From assembly GCA_963722905.1 (NCBI GenBank), contig CAVROT010000014.1, positions 124,001 to 188,000 of the forward strand: DNA of 64,000 nt, read 5' to 3'. The translations under genes were made by a program, and so were the position numbers. The notes under the pieces were generated by a model. That model saw nothing but the letters and a program-made list of their open reading frames with translations. It did no database searches and was not told where the DNA came from. Position 1 is the first letter of the stretch; each line of letters opens with the position of its first letter. This DNA comes from CAVROT01 sp963722905 (GTDB lineage Bacteria > Pseudomonadota > Alphaproteobacteria > Rhodobacterales > Rhodobacteraceae). Of this stretch, positions 19,052-28,258 are shown in pieces.

Positions 19052-19439
19052 CCGTCGAGCCGACAGCGCAGTCAACCGCAGACGTGCAGGGCTAAACGCC
19101 GTCCATCCGGTCGATGCGATGCGCAGACCGCCCGTTCGCGGCTGACAATCCGTCTTGTGCCTCGACCGCGGACGCCCGTAAGGGCCACGAGGGACGCCCC
19201 CGGGGCCGGCGACGCACGACAGGTGGCGCCCGCCCCGCCTTGACCGGAACCGAAATCGGAACCGTCAGAGGCACCCCGTACGGCTCCTGTCCATTCGGGT
19301 CCCGCATGAACCCGTGCCGGCCGTCGCCCGCTCGCTCGCCTCGTTGGGATGGAACGACAGGCTCCCGGCAGGGGTTTCGGTCGTTGACGAACAGCGCCGC
19401 CGCGGCGAGGGTCGCGTCCACCGTCCACCGGAGAGATGC
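19052..19439. other. Gene-free gap between the polyol locus and ppx
   Basis: I see no convincing ORF in these 388 bases. It holds a short direct repeat (CGGAACCG at 19245-19252 and 19257-19264) and, further down, a candidate EcfG-type promoter for ppx. No clear terminator hairpin with a T-tract follows the kinase gene. Confidence 0.6.
19351..19376 (+). promoter_or_regulatory. Candidate EcfG-type promoter upstream of ppx
   Basis: GGAAC (19351-19355), 17 bases, then GGTT (19373-19376). The -35 box is exact for the EcfG consensus and the -10 matches GTT but not the preceding C. The ppx ATG is 63 bp downstream. It is weaker than the other EcfG sites in this window and may be coincidental. Confidence 0.4.
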
Positions 19440-21011
19440 ATGACCCAGACCGAGGCCGCGCACGCCGCCGCCGACGAATTCGGACCGTTCGGGCGTCCCC
19501 TGTTCGACGATCCGTCGGTCCGCGCGCTCAGCCGTGTCGGCGTCATCGACGTCGGGTCGAACTCGGTCCGCATGGTCGTCTTCGACGGCGCCGCCAGATC
19601 GCCGGCCTATTTCTTCAATGAAAAGGTCATGTGCGGCCTGGGCACCGGCATCGCCGAGTTGGGGCACCTGCATCCCGAGGGGCGCGCGCGCGCGCTGGCC
19701 GCAATGCGACGCTTCGCCAAGCTGGCCCGCGGCATGGACGTGTCGCCGCTGACGGCGGTCGCTACCGCCGCCGTACGCGAGGCCTCGGACGGGCCGGACT
19801 TCCGCGCCGAGGTCGAGGCCGCGACCGGCATCCGCCTGTGGGTGGTCGACGGGCGCGAGGAGGCGCGGCTGTCGGCGCAGGGCGTGCTGCTGGGCTGGCC
19901 GGACGCCGCGGGCCTCATCTGCGACATCGGCGGCGCCTCGATGGAGCTGGCAATGATCGGCGAAGGCCGCATCGGCCGCCGCGTGACCTCGCCCCTGGGG
20001 CCGCTTCGGCTTCAGGACGTCGACGGCGGGCGCAAGGGACGCCGGGCCGAGATCGACGCCGCGCTGGACGTCCTGCTGGACGAGGTGGGTCCGTCGCACG
20101 AGCGGCTGTTCCTGGTCGGCGGCAGCTGGCGCGCCATCGCCCGACTGGACATGGAGCGGCGCGACTATCCGCTGCGCGTACAGCACGAATACCGCATGAC
20201 CGCCGAGGGGATCGCCGACACCGCCGCGTGGATGGACGAACGCGACGTCGCGACCCTGCGCAGCCTCACCGGCATCGGCGCCGAGCGGATGGCGCTGGTG
20301 CCCATTGCGATGGAGGTGCTGCTGCGGCTCGTCGGCCGGGTGGAGGTGGGCGAGATCGCGATCTCGTCCTATGGAATCCGCGAGGGGATGCTCTACGAAC
20401 AGATGCCGCAGCGCCTGCGCGACCGCGACCCGCTGATCGAGGCGTGCCGCTTCGCCGAAGCGCGCGATGCGCGGCTGCCGGGCTTCGGGCGCGCGCTCTA
20501 CCGGTTCGTGGAGCCGCTGTTCGCGCACCGAGGCCCTGGGCGTCTGCGGATCGTGCGCGCGGCCTGCCTGCTGCACGACGTGAGCTGGCGGGCGCATCCC
20601 GATTACCGGCACGAGGTCTGTTTCGACAACGCAACGCGCGCCAACCTTGGCGGGCTGACCCACCCCGAACGGGTGTTCCTGGGGCTGTCGCTGCTGCACC
20701 GCTACAAGAATTCGCGCGGATCGTCGCGGTTCGAGGGCGCCATCGGCCTGCTGACGGAAGAGGAGATCGGCGAGGCGGGTGTTCTGGGCCGGGCGATGCG
20801 CTTCGGCGCGATGTTCTCGACCGGCGCGGGCGACGCTCTGGGTACGCTCGACTGGCGGCGCAAGGCCGGGACGCTGACGTTGCACGTGGTGCCGGCGGGC
20901 CGCGACCTCTTCGGCGAGGTCGCCGAATTGCGGTTCAAATCCCTTGCTTTAGCGCTGAGCGCCGACGGGGTGGTCGATATGGCATCGGAGGATCGGGACG
21001 TCGAAGCGTAG
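19440..21011 (+). CDS. ppx: Exopolyphosphatase / guanosine pentaphosphatase family (Ppx/GppA)
   Basis: The ATG at 19440, just after CGGAGAG, gives 523 residues; a longer in-frame start at 19314 adds an unlikely leader. Residues after about 35 read GVIDVGSNSVRMVVFDG, the ASKHA phosphate-binding loop, followed by GLGTGIAELG, TAAVREASDG and CDIGGASMEL (phosphate 2 loop). The C-terminal half is the helical HD-like portion (LHDVSWRAHPDYRH). These enzymes remove terminal phosphates from polyphosphate or convert pppGpp to ppGpp. It is monocistronic here. Confidence 0.93.
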   Translation: MTQTEAAHAAADEFGPFGRPLFDDPSVRALSRVGVIDVGSNSVRMVVFDGAARSPAYFFNEKVMCGLGTGIAELGHLHPEGRARALAAMRRFAKLARGMDVSPLTAVATAAVREASDGPDFRAEVEAATGIRLWVVDGREEARLSAQGVLLGWPDAAGLICDIGGASMELAMIGEGRIGRRVTSPLGPLRLQDVDGGRKGRRAEIDAALDVLLDEVGPSHERLFLVGGSWRAIARLDMERRDYPLRVQHEYRMTAEGIADTAAWMDERDVATLRSLTGIGAERMALVPIAMEVLLRLVGRVEVGEIAISSYGIREGMLYEQMPQRLRDRDPLIEACRFAEARDARLPGFGRALYRFVEPLFAHRGPGRLRIVRAACLLHDVSWRAHPDYRHEVCFDNATRANLGGLTHPERVFLGLSLLHRYKNSRGSSRFEGAIGLLTEEEIGEAGVLGRAMRFGAMFSTGAGDALGTLDWRRKAGTLTLHVVPAGRDLFGEVAELRFKSLALALSADGVVDMASEDRDVEA

Positions 21012-21185
21012 GACGCCGTATCGGTTCATGGGGTTGACCGCCCGGGCGGGGCCGGCGGCCATATGCCGAGACGGCGTCAGGGGCTTGATCTCCTGACCGT
21101 CGTTTGCCGCCGGGCAGGTCGCTTCGGCCCGTCCCGACCTTGCCCAGCGACCCATGGCGTCGACGATCCATCGCAGGAGGCGGAC

Positions 21186-21731
21186 CTATCGCTGCGGCGC
21201 GGCGTCCCTGGTCCAGCGCGACAGATGCGGCGCGAAGGCGGTCAGTACCGTCTCGTAGACGGCGCGTTTGAAGGGGACGATGCGGCGGGGGAGATCGTCC
21301 GGCGGCAACCAGTCCCAGGCGCTGAACTCGGGCTCGGGCGTGGCAATGTCGATCTGCGCGTCTGACCCGTGAAAGCGGAGCAGGAACCACCGCTGCGCCT
21401 GCCCCCGGTAGCGCCCGCGCCAGAGCTTGCCCAACAGCTCGGCCGGAAGGTCGTAGGTTACGACGTCGGGCGCCTCGGCCTCGATGGTGACGAGGTCGGG
21501 CGTGATGCCCGTTTCCTCGCGCAATTCGCGCAGGGCAGCGTCGCGCGGTTCCTCGCCCGCGTCGATGCCCCCCTGCGGCATCTGCCAGGCGTCCGACACG
21601 TGGTCCAGACGTTGCGCCGCGAAGACCAGCCCGTCACGGTTGACCAGCACGATACCCACGCAGGGGCGGTAGGGGAGCGCCGCGACGTCCGGGGCGGACG
21701 GCGCGGCGCCGCGGGCCTTACTGGCCGGCAC
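21186..21731 (-). CDS. rppH: RNA pyrophosphohydrolase RppH (Nudix)
   Basis: The Nudix box is clear: GGIDAGEE, then RELREETGI, preceded by ALPYRPCVGIVLVNRDGLVF and WQMPQGG, the RppH signature. A C-terminal KRAVYETVLTAFAPHL completes it. RppH removes pyrophosphate from 5'-triphosphorylated mRNA to trigger decay. The start is uncertain: no ATG lies in frame near the conserved N-terminus, so I used GTG 21731 (181 residues), which overlaps the last 14 bases of ctpA. Homologues usually begin about 8 residues before ALPYRPC. Confidence 0.88.
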   Translation of the reverse strand: MPASKARGAAPSAPDVAALPYRPCVGIVLVNRDGLVFAAQRLDHVSDAWQMPQGGIDAGEEPRDAALRELREETGITPDLVTIEAEAPDVVTYDLPAELLGKLWRGRYRGQAQRWFLLRFHGSDAQIDIATPEPEFSAWDWLPPDDLPRRIVPFKRAVYETVLTAFAPHLSRWTRDAAPQR

Positions 21732-23076
21732 TGGCGATCTCGGGTTGCAGCGCCGACAGGCCCTTGAGGATGTCGATGGCGTAGGCCAGCTGATAGTCCT
21801 CGTCGCGAAGCTTGGCGGCGTCTTCGGCGGTCTGCTGCTCTTCCAGGATGATCGCGCGCTCGTCCTCGCTGACGCTGTCGTTCTCGATGGCGCCACGCAG
21901 GTCGGCCTCGGACCGCAGGGGCCGGGCGACGGTCTCTTCCTCTTCCTCGTCCTGTGCCTCGGGGTCGGTGGGGGGTTGCTGCACCACGATGTCGGGCGAC
22001 ACGCCCAGCGCCTGGATCGACCGTCCAGAGGGCGTGTAGTAGCGTGCCGTCGTCAGGCGCATCGCGCCGTCGCCCCTGAGCGGCATGACCGTCTGCACCG
22101 ATCCCTTGCCGAAGCTCTTGGTGCCCACGACGATGGCCCGGCGGTGGTCCTGCAATGCGCCCGCCACGATCTCGGACGCGGAGGCCGAGCCGTTGTTGAT
22201 CAGCACCACGATGGGCTTGCCCTCGGCCAGGTCGCCCGCGGTCGCGTTGAAGCGGTCGCTGTCGGCCGGGTCGCGACCCCGGGTCGACACGATCTCGCCC
22301 TCCTCAAGGAACGCGTCCGAGACCTTGATCGCCTGCGTCAGAAGGCCGCCCGGGTTGTTGCGCAGGTCCAGGACGAAGCCCGTCACCTCGTCCATGCCGC
22401 CCAGATCCTCGACCTGCTGCTCAAGCTGTTCTTCCAGGCTGGGATAGGTCTGGTCGCTGAACGTGGTGACGCGCAGCACGACCGCGTCCCCCTCGGTCCG
22501 CGACCGCACCGCCGTCAGCGTGATCGTGTCGCGCACGATGGACACGTCGAAGGGTTCGTCGCGCCCCTCGCGCACAAGGGTGATGACGATCTCGCTGCCC
22601 ACCGGGCCGCGCATCAGCTCGACCGCGTCGTCCAGCGTGAGCCCCAGCAGCGATTCGCCGTCGACATGGGTGATGAAGTCGCCGGCCTCGACCCCCGCCA
22701 CGTCCGCGGGCGTGCCGTCCATGGGCGAGACGACCTTCACGAACCCCTCCTCCTGCGTGACCTCGATCCCGAGCCCGCCGAACTCGCCCCGCGTCTGGGT
22801 GCGCATGTCGTCGGCATCGTCCGGCGACAGGTAGCTGGAGTGGGGGTCGAGCGACGTCAGCATGCCGTCGATGGCCGCCTCGATCAGGCTGCCGTCGTCG
22901 ACCTCCTCGACATACTGGGCGCGGATCCGCTCGAAGATGTCGCCGAAGAGGTCGAGCTGCTCGTACACGCTGGCGCGGTTGTCGTTCTCCTGAGCGATCA
23001 GCGGTCCGGCGACCTGGGTGGTCAGAAGGATGCCGGCCAGGGTGCCGCCGACGGCGGCATACGCGAATTTTCTCAT
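21718..23076 (-). CDS. ctpA: Carboxy-terminal processing protease (S41 family, CtpA-like)
   Basis: 452 residues with an N-terminal signal/anchor (MRKFAYAAVGGTLAGILLTT). A PDZ domain spans about 95-175 (GLGIEV, VSPMDGTPADVAG, GDFITHVDGE). The S41 core carries the likely nucleophile Ser299 in NGSASASEIVAG, Lys324 in KSFGKGSVQ and Gln328, with the spacing of the Prc catalytic residues. An acidic run EEEEE lies near residue 375. It acts in the periplasm, trimming C-termini of envelope proteins or peptidoglycan hydrolases. Many relatives have an EnvC-like M23 peptidase gene between gpmI and ctpA; none fits the 147-bp gap here. Confidence 0.93.
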   Translation of the reverse strand: MRKFAYAAVGGTLAGILLTTQVAGPLIAQENDNRASVYEQLDLFGDIFERIRAQYVEEVDDGSLIEAAIDGMLTSLDPHSSYLSPDDADDMRTQTRGEFGGLGIEVTQEEGFVKVVSPMDGTPADVAGVEAGDFITHVDGESLLGLTLDDAVELMRGPVGSEIVITLVREGRDEPFDVSIVRDTITLTAVRSRTEGDAVVLRVTTFSDQTYPSLEEQLEQQVEDLGGMDEVTGFVLDLRNNPGGLLTQAIKVSDAFLEEGEIVSTRGRDPADSDRFNATAGDLAEGKPIVVLINNGSASASEIVAGALQDHRRAIVVGTKSFGKGSVQTVMPLRGDGAMRLTTARYYTPSGRSIQALGVSPDIVVQQPPTDPEAQDEEEEETVARPLRSEADLRGAIENDSVSEDERAIILEEQQTAEDAAKLRDEDYQLAYAIDILKGLSALQPEIASAGQ

Positions 23077-23223
23077 TTGGTCGTCCTATCCTCGGCCCTT
23101 CGCGGACCACGATGCCGCGATCCTGCGTGCCCGGGCCTTAACGGGCAGTAAAGCGCGGGCGACGCGGATTGACCATCCTTCCCGGCTGTCACGTTTTCGG
23201 GGTCGCGCCGAGCACGGCGCATG

Positions 23224-24741
23224 TCAGCGGCGCCGGATCAGGCTGCTGCCCGTCATTTCGGACGGCGGGGCCAGTTCCATGAGGTCCAGCAGCGTGGGGG
23301 CAACGTCGGCCAGTCGCCCCCCCGACAGCGCCGCCCCGTCCGGCCCGCCCAGCATGACGACCGGGACCGGGTTCAACGAATGCGAGGTGTGTGGCCCGCC
23401 GGTGACGGGATCGACCATCACCTCGCAATTGCCGTGATCGGCGGTCAGAATCATCGCGCCCCCCGCGTCGCGCAGCGCCGTCGCGACGCGGGCCAGCCCC
23501 CGGTCAACCGCCTCGCAGGCGGCGATGGCGGCCGAAAGGTCGCCGGTGTGACCGACCATGTCGGGATTTGCGTAGTTGCAGACGATCAGGTCGTAGGGCC
23601 GCTCGATGGCCACGACCAGCCGGTCCGTCACCTCGTCGGCGGACATCTCGGGCTGAAGGTCGTAGGTGGCGACGGCGGGCGATTTCGGCATCGCGCGGTC
23701 CTCGCCGGCCTCCGGCTTCTCGCGCCCGCCGTTGAGAAAGAAGGTGACGTGCGGATACTTCTCGGTCTCGGCGACGCGGAACTGCGTCAGGCCGTGCCGC
23801 GCGACCCAGGCGCCCAATGTGTTGGCGATCCTCTGCTTGGGAAAGACCGTCGTCATGTAGACGTCGTGCGCCGTCGAGTAGTCCACCATGCCCAGCAGAC
23901 CGGCCCAGGCGGGACGCGGCCCGGTGTCGAACGCATCGAACGCCGGGTCGCCGATGGCCGACAGAATCTCGCGCGCCCGGTCGGCCCGGAAGTTGAGGCA
24001 GAAGAACCCGTCGCCGTCGGCCGCGCCGCCGTAGCCGTCGATCACGGCGGGGGGGATGAACTCGTCAGTGTGCCCGTCCGCGGCGGCGTCGGCGACGGCG
24101 GCAGCCGGGCCCTCGGCCCGCACCCCCTGCCCACGGATCATCGCGTCATGGGCCAGCTTCACCCGATCCCAGCGATTGTCCCGGTCCATCGCGAAGTAGC
24201 GGCCCGAGACGGTGACGATACGCGCGCCCTGCGGCAATTCGTCCGCCAGCCGTGTGATGAACGCCCCGGCCGATGCCGGAGCCACGTCGCGCCCGTCGGT
24301 GACGGCATGGACGGCGACCGAAAGGCCGCGCGCTGCGAGGATGCGGGCGACGGCGAGGATGTGGTCGATATGGCCGTGCACGCCGCCATCGGACGCCACG
24401 CCCATCAGGTGCGCCGTGCCACCGGTCCGCGCGAGCGTCTCGGCGAAGGCGACAAGGGCGGCGTTGCGCGCCAGGCTCCCCTCCCCGATGGCGAGGTCGA
24501 TCTGGCCGAGGTCCATAGCCACCACGCGGCCGGCGCCGATATTGGTGTGCCCAACCTCGGAATTGCCCATCTGGCCGCGCGGCAGCCCGACGTCGGGGCC
24601 GTGCGTGACCAGCGTCGCACGGGGACAATCCGCCATGAGGGCGTCGAAGGCCGGCGTGTGGGCCAGTACCGGGGCGTTGGCCGCAGTCTCGTCCGACAGG
24701 CCCCAGCCGTCGAGGATACACAGGACGACGGGTCGGGTCAT
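23224..24741 (-). CDS. gpmI: 2,3-bisphosphoglycerate-independent phosphoglycerate mutase
   Basis: 505 residues, near the usual 510. Mn-binding D11 lies in CILDGWG, and the phospho-serine nucleophile is S61 in GQMGNSEVGHTNIG. ASDGGVHGH, VHAVTDGRD, FNFRADRAR-like FCLNFRADRAREI and the late metal site TADHGNCE are all in order. The enzyme interconverts 3- and 2-phosphoglycerate in glycolysis/gluconeogenesis. It begins 84 bp after rlmH and sits in the conserved rsfS-rlmH-gpmI-ctpA-rppH order. Confidence 0.96.
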   Translation of the reverse strand: MTRPVVLCILDGWGLSDETAANAPVLAHTPAFDALMADCPRATLVTHGPDVGLPRGQMGNSEVGHTNIGAGRVVAMDLGQIDLAIGEGSLARNAALVAFAETLARTGGTAHLMGVASDGGVHGHIDHILAVARILAARGLSVAVHAVTDGRDVAPASAGAFITRLADELPQGARIVTVSGRYFAMDRDNRWDRVKLAHDAMIRGQGVRAEGPAAAVADAAADGHTDEFIPPAVIDGYGGAADGDGFFCLNFRADRAREILSAIGDPAFDAFDTGPRPAWAGLLGMVDYSTAHDVYMTTVFPKQRIANTLGAWVARHGLTQFRVAETEKYPHVTFFLNGGREKPEAGEDRAMPKSPAVATYDLQPEMSADEVTDRLVVAIERPYDLIVCNYANPDMVGHTGDLSAAIAACEAVDRGLARVATALRDAGGAMILTADHGNCEVMVDPVTGGPHTSHSLNPVPVVMLGGPDGAALSGGRLADVAPTLLDLMELAPPSEMTGSSLIRRR

Positions 24742-24825
24742 GGAATGGCCTCCGGCATAACGCCCTGTCCACCTATCGGATCCCGACGGCGCAGGGAAAC
24801 CGCCATAGGGCCGCGCCGCGAAAAC

Positions 24826-25296
24826 CTAGCCCCGATGATAAGGGCCGCCCGCCAGAATCGTCGCCGCACGGTAGAGCTGCTCGGCCAGCATCGCGCGGGC
24901 CAGCATGTGCGGCCAGACCATCGGCCCGAAGGACAGGCGGCGATCCGCCGCGTCGCGCACCGCCGGGTCCAGCCCGTCGGCCCCGCCGATCAGAAACGCG
25001 GCATCGGCCCGCCCGTCGTCGCGCCATTCCTCAAGCAGTCGTGCAAAGCGGGGCGAGGTCATCGCGGTGCCGCGTTCGTCCAGTGCACAGACCACCGATC
25101 CATCCGGCACCGCGCGGCGCAGCAGCTCGGCCTCGCCGGCAGGTCCGCCGCCCTTGCGGTCGTCCACCTCGATCACGCTGAGCGGGCCCAACGACAAGGC
25201 GCGGCCCGTGCGGTCGAAACGGGCGACGCGGTCGCCGACCAGCTCGGCCGAGGGACCGGAGCGCAGGCGCCCGACGGCGCAGATGGTGACGCGCAC
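24826..25296 (-). CDS. rlmH: 23S rRNA (pseudouridine-1915 N3)-methyltransferase RlmH
   Basis: GTG at 25296 gives 156 residues, against 155 for E. coli RlmH. It starts VRVTICAVGRLRSGP and contains LDERGTAMTSPRFA, the SAM-pocket FLIGGADGL and the C-terminal WPHMLARAMLAEQLYRA-type SPOUT knot. It methylates pseudouridine 1915 of 23S rRNA in the assembled ribosome. It lies 5 bp after rsfS, so the two are almost certainly co-transcribed. Confidence 0.95.
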   Translation of the reverse strand: MRVTICAVGRLRSGPSAELVGDRVARFDRTGRALSLGPLSVIEVDDRKGGGPAGEAELLRRAVPDGSVVCALDERGTAMTSPRFARLLEEWRDDGRADAAFLIGGADGLDPAVRDAADRRLSFGPMVWPHMLARAMLAEQLYRAATILAGGPYHRG

Positions 25297-25301
25297 CGCG
25301 C

Positions 25302-25745
25302 CTAGCTGGGGGAGGGTCCCGCCGCGGGCGACGGCGACTGCCACATCTTCTCGAGCTGGTAGAAATCGCGCACCTCGGGGCGGAAGACGTGGACGATGAC
25401 GTCGCCTGCGTCGATCAGCACCCAATCGCCGGCGTCCTTGCCCTCGACCCGCGCGATGCGGCCATGGTCCTGCTTGAGCCTGTCCGTCAGATGGTCCGCG
25501 ATGGACGCGACCTGACGGCTGGACCGGCCCGATGCGATGACCATCCAGTCGGCCATCTCGGTCTTGCCGCGCAGGTCGATGTTTACGACGTCCTCGGCCT
25601 TGTCGTCGTCGAGCGAAGCGAGGATTTCCTGCAGGAGCGCGGCCCGGTCCGCATCCGTGGCGGGCGCGGCCCGGCCGGCCGTCGCGCGGCCGGTCCCGGC
25701 GTCGTCTTGAAGCGTGGTCAGGACCATGTCCTCCGTTCGCGGCAC
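25302..25745 (-). CDS. rsfS: Ribosomal silencing factor RsfS
   Basis: 147 residues with the RsfS core: ASLDDDKAEDVVNIDLRGKT, MADWMVIASGRSSRQVASIAD and GDWVLIDAGDVIVHVFRPEVRDFYQLEKMW split over residues about 45-135. It binds uL14 and blocks subunit joining when nutrients are scarce. I chose GTG 25745 because a GGAGG lies 9 bases upstream; the alternative ATG 25727 has GGAGG only 2 bases away. Confidence 0.94.
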   Translation of the reverse strand: MPRTEDMVLTTLQDDAGTGRATAGRAAPATDADRAALLQEILASLDDDKAEDVVNIDLRGKTEMADWMVIASGRSSRQVASIADHLTDRLKQDHGRIARVEGKDAGDWVLIDAGDVIVHVFRPEVRDFYQLEKMWQSPSPAAGPSPS

Positions 25746-25843
25746 GCCGATCCGCCTCCGGCGCCTGTTCTGGCTGGAATATAGGTCACCTCCTGCTTCA
25801 TCTCAACACGTGTCGGGCGCGCGCCGCCGCGCGGGCACGCAAA

Positions 25844-25869
25844 GGAACACCGTTGACCCCACCAGCGTT
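25844..25869 (+). promoter_or_regulatory. EcfG general-stress promoter before DUF2945 gene
   Basis: GGAAC (25844-25848), exactly 17 bases, CGTT (25866-25869): a perfect match to the alphaproteobacterial EcfG consensus. The DUF2945 ATG is 36 bp beyond the -10 box, leaving room for GGGGAGGG as ribosome site. The cognate sigma factor is encoded 3.7 kb away. Confidence 0.8.
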
Positions 25870-25905
25870 CGAGGAGCGATGCATTGTCGAAGGGGAGGGC
25901 AGATC

Positions 25906-26118
25906 ATGGGTGTGAAGCACAAGATCGGCGAGACGGTGGAATGGTCCTGGGGCAACGGCACAGGGTCGGGCAAGATCGCCGAGCGGTTCACCGACAAGGT
26001 CACCCGCACCATCAAGGGCAGCGAGATCACCCGCAACGCCAGCACCGACGATCCCGCCTACCTGATCGAGCAGGAGGACGGCGACCGCGTGCTCAAGCTC
26101 GCCTCCGAGCTGGAGTAG
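25906..26118 (+). CDS. DUF2945 (HVA1/TUDOR-like) small protein
   Basis: The ATG at 25906 follows AGGGGAGGG and encodes 70 residues (MGVKHKIGETVEWSWGNGTG). The stretch WSWGNGTGSGKI, then KVTRTIKGSEITRNAS and DDPAYLIEQEDGDRVLKLASELE, is the DUF2945 domain, a small beta-barrel of unknown biochemical role. The perfect EcfG promoter in front makes it a likely general-stress gene in this organism. An in-frame upstream extension is not supported. Confidence 0.85.
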   Translation: MGVKHKIGETVEWSWGNGTGSGKIAERFTDKVTRTIKGSEITRNASTDDPAYLIEQEDGDRVLKLASELE

Positions 26119-26551
26119 CTGTTCCTATCGTCACCCCGGCCCGCTTCCGGCGCGGTGCGGGACGTACGCCACCCGTCCCGGGCACCGAGGCCCTCGTCCC
26201 GGACGCCCGCCCGCGGCCCGACGAGGCCCGCCCCGGTCACGACAGCATCCGAACAGGCGCCGGGCGGATCGGACAAACATGTCGTATCCGGCGCCGGCGG
26301 GACGTGTCGAAAGGTCGCCCGCGCGAGGTCTGCGCCCGGTCTTTCGGGGCTCGGCAGACCGTCCCCAAGCGCGTTGGACGCAGGCAGCACGGCGCTATGC
26401 TCTGCGCACATTGAGGCGGCGGGACGATACGTGATAACAGCGTGGACACCATTCCGGAACGGATGCGGTATGGCTGCCCCGCCGCTCGGCCGGGGATCGG
26501 ACGCGATCGCGCGGCGGGCGTTTGGACCGGGGGGCCCATGGAGATGTGTCG
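26119..26551. other. Gene-free gap with a possible promoter
   Basis: No believable ORF is present in these 433 bases. A possible sigma-70-like promoter is TTGAGG (26411-26416), 18 bases, TAACAG (26435-26440), about 110 bp before the YihY-like ATG. A GGAAC at 26456-26460 lacks a matching -10 box. I see no repeats or RNA gene. Confidence 0.4.
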
Positions 26552-27608
26552 ATGAGTACGACCGAACGGGAAAGACCTCACAGGGACTGGCGCGTCTGGT
26601 GGGGTGCCGTGCGCGGCGTCTTCATGCGGATGGACGAGCAGAACCTCGGCCTCATCTCGGCCGGGGTGGCGTTTTACGCGATGCTCGCCTTCTTTCCCGG
26701 CCGTCGGCGCCGTGATCGCGATCTGGGGCTTCTTCTCGGACCCGTCGATCATCGAGGCGCAGCTGACGCTTCTCGAAGGCTTCGTGCCGCCCGAGGCCTA
26801 CGAGATCATGGACACGCAAGTGAACCAGCTGGTGGACGCCAATACCAGCACGCTGGGCTGGGCGACGCTGATCTCGGTCAGCGTGGCGCTCTATGTGTCG
26901 CGCAACGGCGTCGCGGCGCTGATCCGGGGGCTGAACGCGATCTATCGCGAAAGCAACCGCTCGACCCTGCGCGACATAATGGCCGCGCTCGGGGTGACGT
27001 TCCTGCTGATCGGGGTGGCGCTGGTCGCCCTGACCAGCGTCGTCATCATGCCCATTGTGCTGGCCTTCCTGCCTCTGGGGCCGCTGGCGGAATGGGCGCT
27101 TGCCGCGGCGCGCTGGGTGATCGCCATCGCCGTCGTCGTGCTGGGGCTGAGCGTGATATACCGCTACGGGCCGAACCGGCGCGCGGCGCGGCCCGGCTGG
27201 ATCACCCCCGGCGCATTGATCGCAGTGCTGATATGGGCGGCGGCGTCATGGGGGTTCTCATACTACCTCACGAATTTCGGCCGCTACAATGAAATCTACG
27301 GAGCGCTGGGCGCGGTCATCGCGCTGCTTATGTGGCTCTATATCAGCGCCTTCGTCGTTCTGTTGGGCGCGTCCCTGAATGCCGAGCTTGAACTGCGCAC
27401 CCGCAAGGACACGACCGTCGGACCGCGGCGACCGCCGGGCCAGCGCGGCGCGACCGTCGCCGATACGGTCATCGACCCCGGCGACCCGGATGCCGACGCG
27501 GATGCGGCCGAACCGGCCAGGGCGGTCCCGAGCAATGCGGCGGCGGGGTCCGGCGACGCCCCGCCGCGCCCATCGTCGCCATCCGGCTCCATTCCCGCAC
27601 AACGGTAG
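26552..27608 (+). pseudogene. YihY/virulence factor BrkB family membrane protein, 1-base frameshift
   Basis: ATG 26552 (GGAG 8 bases upstream) opens MSTTERERPHRDWRVWWGAV and reaches GVAFYAMLAFFPG at about 26700; the family's continuation, AVGAVIAIWGFFSDPSIIEA, lies in the next frame. One extra C in TTTCCCGG explains the break, and the combined length (1057 bp) is one base over 352 codons. The rest is a six-helix YihY/BrkB protein (LYVSRNGVAALIRGLNAIYR, LALIGA-type helices, LLGASLNAELE) with a hydrophilic Pro/Asp-rich tail after about residue 290. Members are inner membrane proteins of unclear function, not true RNase BN. It is either a sequencing error or a mutant gene. Confidence 0.8.
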
Positions 27609-27760
27609 CGATACGTCCGGTGCGGTGCGGGCGGTCCGGCGGGGCGCGCAGCCCACCCTGTCGGCTGGCTTTAACAAACGGACAAACAGTAACACACATT
27701 AATGCCGAGTACGGCAGTGTCCGACATACCGTCCGGGGCCACCGGACATAAGGGCAGCGC

Positions 27761-28120
27761 TTGAGCACGATGATCGTCCTGCTTGTCGAAACGTCGGCGA
27801 TCGTCGCCGACGACATTTCGGAGACGATACGAGAGGTCTGGCGCGACGCCGCCATCTCCATCTTCGCCACGCTTTCCGACGCGCGTGATTGGGCGGACGG
27901 CGCCACCCGGGTCGACATCGCGATCTTCGCCCAAAGCTACCGCGACCTGCAACGCGACGGCCTCGTGCACAGACTGTCGGAGAAGGGCACCGGCCTGATC
28001 CTGACTGGGGACGCCTATATCATGGACTATCCGGGCCTGCCGCGCGCCATCCAGGTGGCCCGCCCCTTTACCGCGCCCCTCATTCAGGATGCCATACGCC
28101 GCCTTCTGACGTCGGACTGA
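27761..28120 (+). CDS. Degenerate receiver-domain protein (pseudo-receiver)
   Basis: TTG 27761 (AGGG upstream) or ATG 27770; 119 residues. The fold pattern of a CheY-like receiver is clear: MIVLLVETSAIVADDISETI, a middle DIAIFAQSY strand, GTGLILTGDAYIMDYPG and RPFTAPLIQDAIRRLL. The phospho-acceptor Asp that should end strand 3 is absent (IAIFAQ), the acidic pair after strand 1 is replaced (VETS), and the conserved Lys is Arg in ARPFT. It therefore cannot be phosphorylated in the usual way. It lies beside the general stress genes and may bind a kinase or PhyR, which is inference. Confidence 0.75.
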   Translation: MSTMIVLLVETSAIVADDISETIREVWRDAAISIFATLSDARDWADGATRVDIAIFAQSYRDLQRDGLVHRLSEKGTGLILTGDAYIMDYPGLPRAIQVARPFTAPLIQDAIRRLLTSD

Positions 28121-28202
28121 GTACCCCGACAGCCGGGTTGCGAACTGGCGGCCGCCGTATGTGGCATTTCAGCAAATCGTGACGATCGTCCGGTCGTGGC
28201 GG

Positions 28203-28228
28203 GGAACATGTCCTCCAGGTCGTCCGTT
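28203..28228 (+). promoter_or_regulatory. EcfG general-stress promoter before DUF1328-like gene
   Basis: GGAAC (28203-28207), 17 bases, CGTT (28225-28228), a perfect EcfG match, 30 bp before the ATG at 28259. Confidence 0.82.
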
Positions 28229-28258
28229 GCCACCTCGAACGCCAGACGGAGCGACGGG

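Noticed and set aside
26456..26477. GGAAC before the YihY-like gene as an EcfG promoter
   Set aside because: No GTT at 16-18 bases downstream.
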